This document shows positions 57,112 through 64,000 of a stretch of DNA of 64,000 bases, piece by piece (position 1 is the first letter of the stretch; each line of letters begins with the position of its first letter). Source of the stretch: Liquidambar formosana. Taxonomy: Eukaryota; Streptophyta; Magnoliopsida; Saxifragales; Altingiaceae. The position numbers and the translations under genes are program-made. Under the pieces are notes generated by a model that was not told the DNA's origin, searched no databases, and was given only the letters and a program-made list of their open reading frames with translations. The stretch is from contig CM077829.1 of the NCBI GenBank assembly GCA_039720395.1, positions 25,437,955-25,501,954 of the forward strand, given 5' to 3'.

Positions 57112-60100
57112 TCAGTGCATTGCAAAACTCTAGTGATTTTTGTTTTGTGAACCCAACCATTAGATTAGATAGAGTCCTTATGTAGGTGTTTCATGAAAAA
57201 AAATCAAGTTGATTTGAAATTGATTGTTATTCTATTCAAGACGTTCATTTTTTAATCAATAGTAGTCGCTCATTTATAAACATTTCGAATGAAATAGTTT
57301 TCGATCTTAGATCAACTTGATTTTTTGCATGTATGACTAACACATGATTGAAAATTAATTCAACAATTGATTTGGCCAAATACAAGTAGCACATAAGAGT
57401 TTTGAAGTACACTTGATACAAAATTACATTGGATGCACTTGATAATAAAATATATATATACATGTGAGTATGGTGCATAAAAAAATTTTAAAAAAAAACA
57501 AAAAAAAAAATGAAAAAGAACAGTTCCAACTTCAACGTACCTATCAAAGATCTTGTGAAAGAAAGCAAATAGGTTATACGAAACTAAAAGAACAAGAACC
57601 AATTGAGGGTTTTTATTTGGTGTTTTATGCGTGGTGCTTTTAGAAGTCATGGTAAAGATAGGAATTGATACTTCAAATTAGTTTCAAACCTATATCTATT
57701 TTGTTTTTATTTGTTTTAGGATTTTGTTATTTAGTAAAAAAAATAAGAATTATTATTAAAACATATAGATTATATTTATCTCAAACTCACAAGTCGATTA
57801 TTTTTATCTCAAACTAAGGATATTAATAAGAAGTTTAACTATATGCAAATATCATCTTTAGATAAAATATTTTAGTCAATATGCACTTTTAGTTGATCAA
57901 TTTAGAAAATAAAAGGTACTAAATAGTTGGTATTATCAAATTATAATCAATAATAAAAAAGGATTGACATAAAAAATAACAAAAACCATAAAAGAAAAAA
58001 AAGGGAAACGATAAAATACGTGCGCATAAAACAAAAGTTTAAAACAGTTAAGGCAAAAGAGCCGAATACTCATGTGTCAATCACCTTCTTCTTTCCTTTT
58101 TTTCGGTTATGGTCTGTACGTACTTGGACAACTTGGACGCCTAAATCTGGCAAAGCCATAATTCCCTTTAAAACCAAAAAAGTGAAGGGTTAAAAATGCA
58201 GTCAAAGATAGATGAAAATTTCATAAACATGAAAAAATAAAATAAAATAGTCACAAAATATATAAACAATAATAGAACTATTAAAACCAGACCTTCCACA
58301 CCCGGACCCCCCCCCCCCGCCCAGCCCCCTCCTCTTCTTCTTTCTTTCTTTTTTTTTTTTTTAATTTTTTGGAAGCCAGTCTAATCTCACAAAACATTGA
58401 AAAAGCAAAAAAACTTCAACAAAGTTGAAATGAGTCTTCAATCAGTTTTGTATAATTTCCATATAATTTGCATCATGGGCTTTGTCATAGAACACCAGAA
58501 ATTCTCAAATGGACATTCAAACCCATTACAGTTTTTTGAGATCCATGCAAATCCTAAAGAATGTCAAGAAATCGATCCAATACCAAAGAATCGTACTCCA
58601 CCAGCTTGTCATCCTCAGACACTTCCGCCAAGTGCCAACAGCCTCAATTGTTCATCAATTGAGGCTAACTTCTCCGAGTTTCGAGCCGCCAAAAGAAAAT
58701 GAGGAAGAGCGTGGTATGATTTTATTGATTTGTTTCTATTTCTATTTATATGTTTGTATTGTTAGGGTTTTACAATTAATTAACATGTTGTTCTTGAAGG
58801 GTAACTTGTATAGAAATGGAAGAGAAGGGTAAAAATATATTCAAGTTTTAAAATAAGGGTATAATGGTCAATAAAATTTTTTTCTTATTTACAGTCTTTC
58901 ATAAGTAGTATAGATTAAAATTTGGTCTGTGGTATCCTCATCCCCTTCTCATAGAATCTCTTTTTTTTTTAATAAGTCTTTAGTGTAACTGACGGATGTC
59001 ACGAATCAATGAAAGTAAAGTAAAATGAGATTATGAGGTTAAAAGATATTCTGACAATTCCACTTCTCTTATTTGTTCGTGACACTACCTTATTACAATT
59101 ACCTAAAAGATTTTCTCCTCATTTTTCAATTATTTTGAATACATGTGCAATCCAAAACATGCAATAAATCATCATATTTATCCAGTTGAATCCATTACAT
59201 TAATACAACTTCAACTAATTTTGAAGTAGGCTCATACACGCGTGTCAAAGTTGACCAAAAATCTTGTCAAGCAAATAAACAATGTCAGATAGGAAAGAGC
59301 TTGCGGAGTACCCCGCAAAGGTTCTTCTCCATATCATACTTTCTCTTAAAATTCTCAGCCACCAGTATTCCTATGTGTTTGTTTCCTACAGTGAGTCAAT
59401 TTCCATACTCTTTTGCCAATAATTCATTATTTGATGGGTTTTTTTTTTTTTTTTTTTTTGCTAATTCATACTTTTTCATTGGGTTAGTGAAAAAATATAG
59501 ATTAGCACATAAGGATGTGAAAATAAACCCACCCCTATTTACTAAGATAATTAGAACACATTGAATCATTCAACATTGAGATCATAGAGGAACAACATCG
59601 CAAGTAAGAAAAATACTGACACATCTATTGAACTGCCCATTGCTTGGTTTCATTCTACATGATAATTAATGTGAGACGCTTTATGTTACCAAGTTGATGG
59701 AGTGACTCTTCCATGTAACCAGGACACAATCACGTGGTTTTATAAATTAATAAAAATAAAGTACAAAGTGAGATTATAAAATTAAAAAATACTTTAATAA
59801 TCCACTTCATTTTAATCTTATTATTGGATTGTAATAGCACATAAATTAATGTGGTATCATAATCCAATAAAATCCCCATAAATTGTCACATAAATTTATT
59901 TTTCTGGGGAGTGGTATGTCACTGATGTGAAGTGCCACATAGAACCGATTAATAGGAGGATTGAATCTTATAGAACAAGAAGCACAACAACCGAGAAGAA
60001 CTTTCTTGAACATAGCCATGTAATATTACATATCAATGAAACAAAGTGAAATTATCAAAATATTTTTTGAATCTATAATCTAACTTTACATGAGTTTTAC

Positions 60101-61541
60101 AACCCTATTTTATATTAGCCCGGGACATTACATGGTCAAATTGTATTTCCATATTACAGTTACATGGAAGTGCTTCATTCTCAACAACAGCCAGACCCCA
60201 AAAAAATGAAAAAAAACAAAAAATACTACGGAGTAGCACTAGCCCGGATAAGGACGCCGGAGCAGAGATGCAATGAGAGAAAGAAACAAATCGAAAAAGA
60301 AAAGTAATGAGCAATAGACGACAAGGGCATGGGAATGGCGTAGCGTCATGGCATTGTATATAGCAGCGCTTTTGTAGGTCCGAGCCTGCCATAAGGAGAC
60401 AAATTGAATCTCCGACGCTTTTTCAGGAGAGATAGATTAGGGAGCATCAACATCAATGACTTCACCATTCTCAATACATGATTTGACAATAGACTAGAGG
60501 AGAGAGAGCAAGAAAGAGTAGTTTGGCTTCAATGGGTGGGTGGGTGGGTGGGTGAGGAGAGAGAGTCTGAGTCTGGCCATCCTTTACCCCAAAATTTAGT
60601 AGAAAGATAAAATAATTCTACTAATAAATTAAAAAAAATGAAATATGCTCTATTGTCTGTTCTCACTTTCTTTAAGAAAACAAAGAAAATCCCTTTCTCT
60701 CTTTTTTTCCTCCCTGTTGTGGTCTTTGTCCCCGCTTTCCCCACTCCGCTGACCACTAAAGACAGATTAATATTATATTATTAATATATATATAGTTAAC
60801 AAATCAGAAGAACTGATGATTTAGGAGATATACCGTGCAAATAAAAGGCCTTGAGAAGTAATGATTTTTTGAGAAGGCGCAATCGAGTAAAAATCTAAAT
60901 GGAGGACCTATCGGTAATTAAAAAAATACACTTGGTGGTGTAAAATTTTTTAATCTCCAACACTTATCAATAAATTTCTGTTCCTTTGTATCCTAAATCC
61001 CTCTTTGTACCATCTACATTGCATTTGGATTAAAGTGATTGGGATATTAAGATTCATAGAGTGCCCAAAAACATAGATGACATGAATAGAAAGTAGATAT
61101 AAGACAATGAAATTTCACAAAAATATCATTTAGCAGCGTAAGAACATAGAAATAAAAGTACTTACATTAGATAAAATATTGAGGACAGGAGGGGTTGAAG
61201 TGGGGTTAATAATAGAGAGTAATGCAAGTGTTGCTGATCGATACTATCACTACTACTGATTACAAAGAGCTTACAACAAAAGATGTGAATCACCTTTCAC
61301 TTTCACGGAAAGACAAGCTTTAGAGCTTAGAGACGCTAGTGGGTGAGCTTCCATCTACTCTCCAGTCATCATCACCAAGATCATACAATCCCCCACCCCC
61401 TTCCCTTTTTTTTTCTTTTTTTTTTTTTTAAAAAAAAAACTAAAATTTTTTACAAAAAACCAGAGTGACAACTAGTGATGACTCAATTCCTGGTACTTTT
61501 CACATCAGATTGATTTTTCATCATTTTAAGAAAACCCATTT
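57112..61541. other. Intergenic region before the MAKR gene
   Basis: No gene supported. Includes a C homopolymer (58307-58319), poly-T tracts, five TGGG units (about 60533-60554) that could form a G-quadruplex, and CT-rich sequence. Open frames 58397-58832 (plus) and 60105-60392 (minus) are longer than their neighbours but show no recognisable domain. Confidence 0.5.
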
Positions 61542-63099
61542 TCATGACTGACTGCTTCCAACGCGCGCGTCTACTCTCACTTCCTTGGAATTCTTCCTCG
61601 ACGCATCCTTTGCCTTTTCATGCGACGGGTCGCTCGCCGACCGCGATAATACCGTAGACTCCGCATCTAAAAATAACAAACATAAATACACACATCCTTC
61701 AGAAACTATATATATATATATATATATATGTTGTAAAAAATAAAATAAAAAATAAAAAACGAGAAAAAGAGTCCGGGAAACATTAGGGTGTCCGTCATTG
61801 CTACACGAGGACACGCCGACACTTGGATCAACTGATACCTCTGGAGGCGTTGAAGGATCTCTTGCAATGTAGAATAGCACTCTGTATCCCATCTTGTTGT
61901 TGCAGCAGCGAATCATCTCTTCTTCTCGACGGAGCAGGTCCAGATGGCACCGCCGCCACCGCCGATGACGCCGATCGGCTTTTCCCTAAATGCTTACACA
62001 CCACTCTTAGTCCCGCCGGTAGATTATTCCCCTGTTTCTGGCTCTTCACATTACTTGCCGCCGTTTCGACTACCTCTCCTTCCGATTCGCTCTTCACAGC
62101 CGTTGATTTCGTCGGCGGCGGCGGCGACGGTGGTGGTTGTGCGGCTTTCGGTCCGGAGCCTAAGCTTAACTGTCCTGAAAACCTCAGTTTCTCACCGTAC
62201 CTCTTCGATACACGAACGTAAAGCGGCTTCACCTTCTTCAAATACCTCTGCATTACTTCTTTCGAGAAAAGCTTCTCGTCGGAGGCCGATTCGTCGGAGT
62301 TCGGCTTCTGTGACTTGTTTCCAGAAACACCTCGCGAACTGTTGTCTCTGGTGAACAGAGACACAATCGGAACCTCTTCTACCTTGAATTTCACCGTGAA
62401 AAACTTGCTCGGTTGCTGCTGAGTCTCCGATTGCTGTTTTTGCTGCGATTCTTGGTTTTGTTGTGGCTTCGGAGTAGAGGAAGCAGATCCAATCGAATCT
62501 GTTTTCTCTGTTGCGGTTGATTTCGATTTCTTTAACCCTAACATGAAGACTCGAAACTTTGTGGCCGATTTCAACAACGAAACCGGAAATTGGAGCTTCG
62601 AGTTAGGTTCAGAAGCGTTGAGTGCAAGCGAAGAAGGTTCAATTGGCACCAGCCGGCCTTTGAAGAAGAGATCGTCAGAAGGAGAGAGTGCCGGATCCGT
62701 ACGGCCACCGTTGGAACCAGAAGACAGTGTGAAGTTGAACTCTCTCTCCCCGTCTGTTCCCGTCGACTCAACGTCGTCGTTTTCTTCCTCTTCTTCTGCT
62801 TCTGCTTCTTCTTCTTCCCCGTTGTCTCCGCGATTGATGTTATCGTCTTCATTGTTCTCTTGCTCGTCTCCACCGTCTCCTTCATCTTCGTCGGGGACTG
62901 CGAACTCCAGGTCGAAGAAAGGTCCGTCGTCGTCGTCGTCGTCGTCTTCGTCGGTTTCGTTCGTCTGATGAGTGACAGCGGTGACGATTGTGGTGGTTCC
63001 GGTGGTGGAGCGACCGGCGTTAGCGCTAACGTCTCCAGCAACTAAACCACCACCACCACCACCTCCTCGCCAGTACTTGAGCAAGCTGAAAGCTTCCAT
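61542..63099 (-). CDS. MAKR: Membrane-associated kinase regulator (MAKR2/5-like), two exons
   Basis: Exon 1 is 63099-61839 and exon 2 is 61666-61542; the 172 bp intron starts GT and ends AG on the minus strand (phase 1), giving 461 residues. Reading through the GT would instead give GIS and a stop, losing the conserved tail. Features: MEAFSLLKYWRGGG start; acidic run (about 50-115) with PFFDLEFAVPDE (60-71); basic hydrophobic segment LLKSATKFRVFMLGLKKSKS (175-194), a plausible membrane hook; Gln-rich linker; FFTVKFKVEEVPIVSLFTRD (233-252); Pro-rich stretch (322-330); C-terminal DGIQSAILHCKRSFNASR and then exon 2 with VLSRSASDPSHEKAK. MAKR proteins are BKI1-related, sit at the plasma membrane and modulate receptor kinase signalling. 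The exact paralogue (2 or 5) is inferred. Confidence 0.88.
61709..61729. repeat. (TA)n in the MAKR intron
   Basis: A short TA run lies inside the inferred intron, supporting its non-coding nature. Confidence 0.8.
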
Positions 63100-63292
63100 G
63101 GTTGGGAGAGCCAGTATACAAGCTGGTACCTATTTAGTGGTTGCTTTTAGAGAGAGAGAAGAGGGGTAAGAAAAGGTAAAGGTGAGAGAAAAAAAAGGTT
63201 TTTGAGGAGGGGTTAGTTTAATGGGGAGAGGAAGTACTGAAATGGGATGACAGGAAAACAGAGGGTAAGCTTTTTACCAAAGAAAGAGTGTG

Positions 63293-63326
<34 letters not shown>

Positions 63327-64000
63327 GTTTTTGCTTTTATTTTGTCTGATTGGTATTACGTGGTTGCAGGGCAGTCATGTGAGGAAGCCAGTCTGCGCGC
63401 ATCAGATATAATACAGAGGAGAGATGAGATGAATGAGTACGAGTGTGTAACACCATTCAGCCTATTGAATACTATACTGTCTATTGGATTGTAACTATTG
63501 TTCCATGAAAAACTTATATCTAACTCCAATACAGTACGGTTGATGTGATGTTGTAAGTAAATGAGAATGGAAGAAAATATTTTTGTAGTATTTTTTTACT
63601 TTAAAATCCTAATTACGTGGCAGCCTCTACTCTTATCGTTGGTAAGTGAATGCAAATCTTTTGTCCCATAGTTTTGTCTCATTGTTCGCAAGAGTAGTGT
63701 TAGTGTAATTTATTTGTCTATATTTATTTATTGAATTAATATATTTAATTATAAACTTTTTTTTTATATCAAAGAGACTTTGAGATATTTAGGTATTCAT
63801 CTAATCTCTAGAATATGTTTAATCTCTCGTCTCACATCAGGTAATTATATGACATAAGTATGATCCTGTAAGGGAGTAATGAGAGTTCAACTAAAGATCT
63901 CATAAAAATTAACCTTTTTTATTTCGTATTAATTGCCATCTTTTTTATTTTAAACTGTTTCAAAATTATTATTATAACAAAAAAAATAAAATCATTATTC
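63100..64000 (-). promoter_or_regulatory. 5' leader and upstream region of the MAKR gene
   Basis: On the minus strand the leader is CT-rich, with a (CT)n run (63298-63323), common in plant 5' UTRs. A TATTATAT-like stretch near 63403-63413 is a weak TATA candidate. No further gene is visible to the window end. Confidence 0.35.

Noticed and set aside
58397..58832. Two overlapping plus-strand frames of about 100 codons
   Set aside because: No recognisable motif, weak start context and no paralogue in the window; reported only as intergenic.
60105..60392. 95-codon minus-strand frame with a hydrophobic centre
   Set aside because: It looks membrane-like only because of T-rich sequence; no conserved motif or promoter.
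61823..63045. Several plus-strand and alternative minus-strand frames over the MAKR gene
   Set aside because: Low-complexity repeats (GAA, GTC, CCG) keep all frames open; only the MAKR frame shows family motifs.

Overview
The window is nuclear DNA of a flowering plant, most likely a eudicot. It is AT-rich, the genes are intron-poor and widely spaced, and almost every superfamily of plant transposable element can be recognised, often nested. The host genes are three LEA-2 type (NHL-like, single-pass membrane) genes on the plus strand (4562-5203, 35739-36380, 44490-45143) and a membrane-associated kinase regulator (MAKR) gene on the minus strand near the right edge (61542-63099, two exons). The first two LEA genes are near-identical twins; the third is a diverged relative.

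Layout. 1-4271: 3' part of a decayed Ty1/Copia element ending in a 230 bp LTR directly upstream of LEA gene 1. 4272-16973: duplication unit A (LEA gene 1 plus 3' flank), broken by a Helitron-like insert (5791-6607), a palindromic MITE, and an 8.3 kb CACTA element (8182-16523). The CACTA itself holds a 2.6 kb solo LTR (8206-10811) and pieces of a captured protein-kinase-like gene, one exon of which is split by a LINE (12685-13293). 16974-18067: an orphan CACTA-like end and unassigned sequence. 18068-30669: a complete 12.6 kb Ty3/Gypsy element of Tat/Ogre type on the minus strand, with target-site duplication CCTGG. It carries an extra gene antisense to gag-pol, with a plant mobile domain, an AT-hook and a coiled coil. 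30675-35235: intergenic, no gene seen. 35236-42120: duplication unit B (LEA gene 2), with a Tourist-like MITE in its promoter and a 3.3 kb non-autonomous LTR element (38466-41788). 42224-43305: a third, partial copy C of the 3' flank. 43481-43890: long-inverted-repeat MITE with a 10 bp target duplication. 44490-45143: LEA gene 3. 45200-61500: mostly intergenic, with MITEs, a Pack-MULE-like element carrying a methyltransferase fragment, tandem repeats and a perfect 48 bp inverted repeat. 61542-63099: the MAKR gene.

The most informative aspect is that A, B and C act as internal controls. Empty sites in one copy give exact insertion points and target duplications for elements in another. The least ordinary object is the antisense plant-mobile-domain gene inside the Tat-type retrotransposon. 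All family assignments come from reading motifs by eye; no database search was run.
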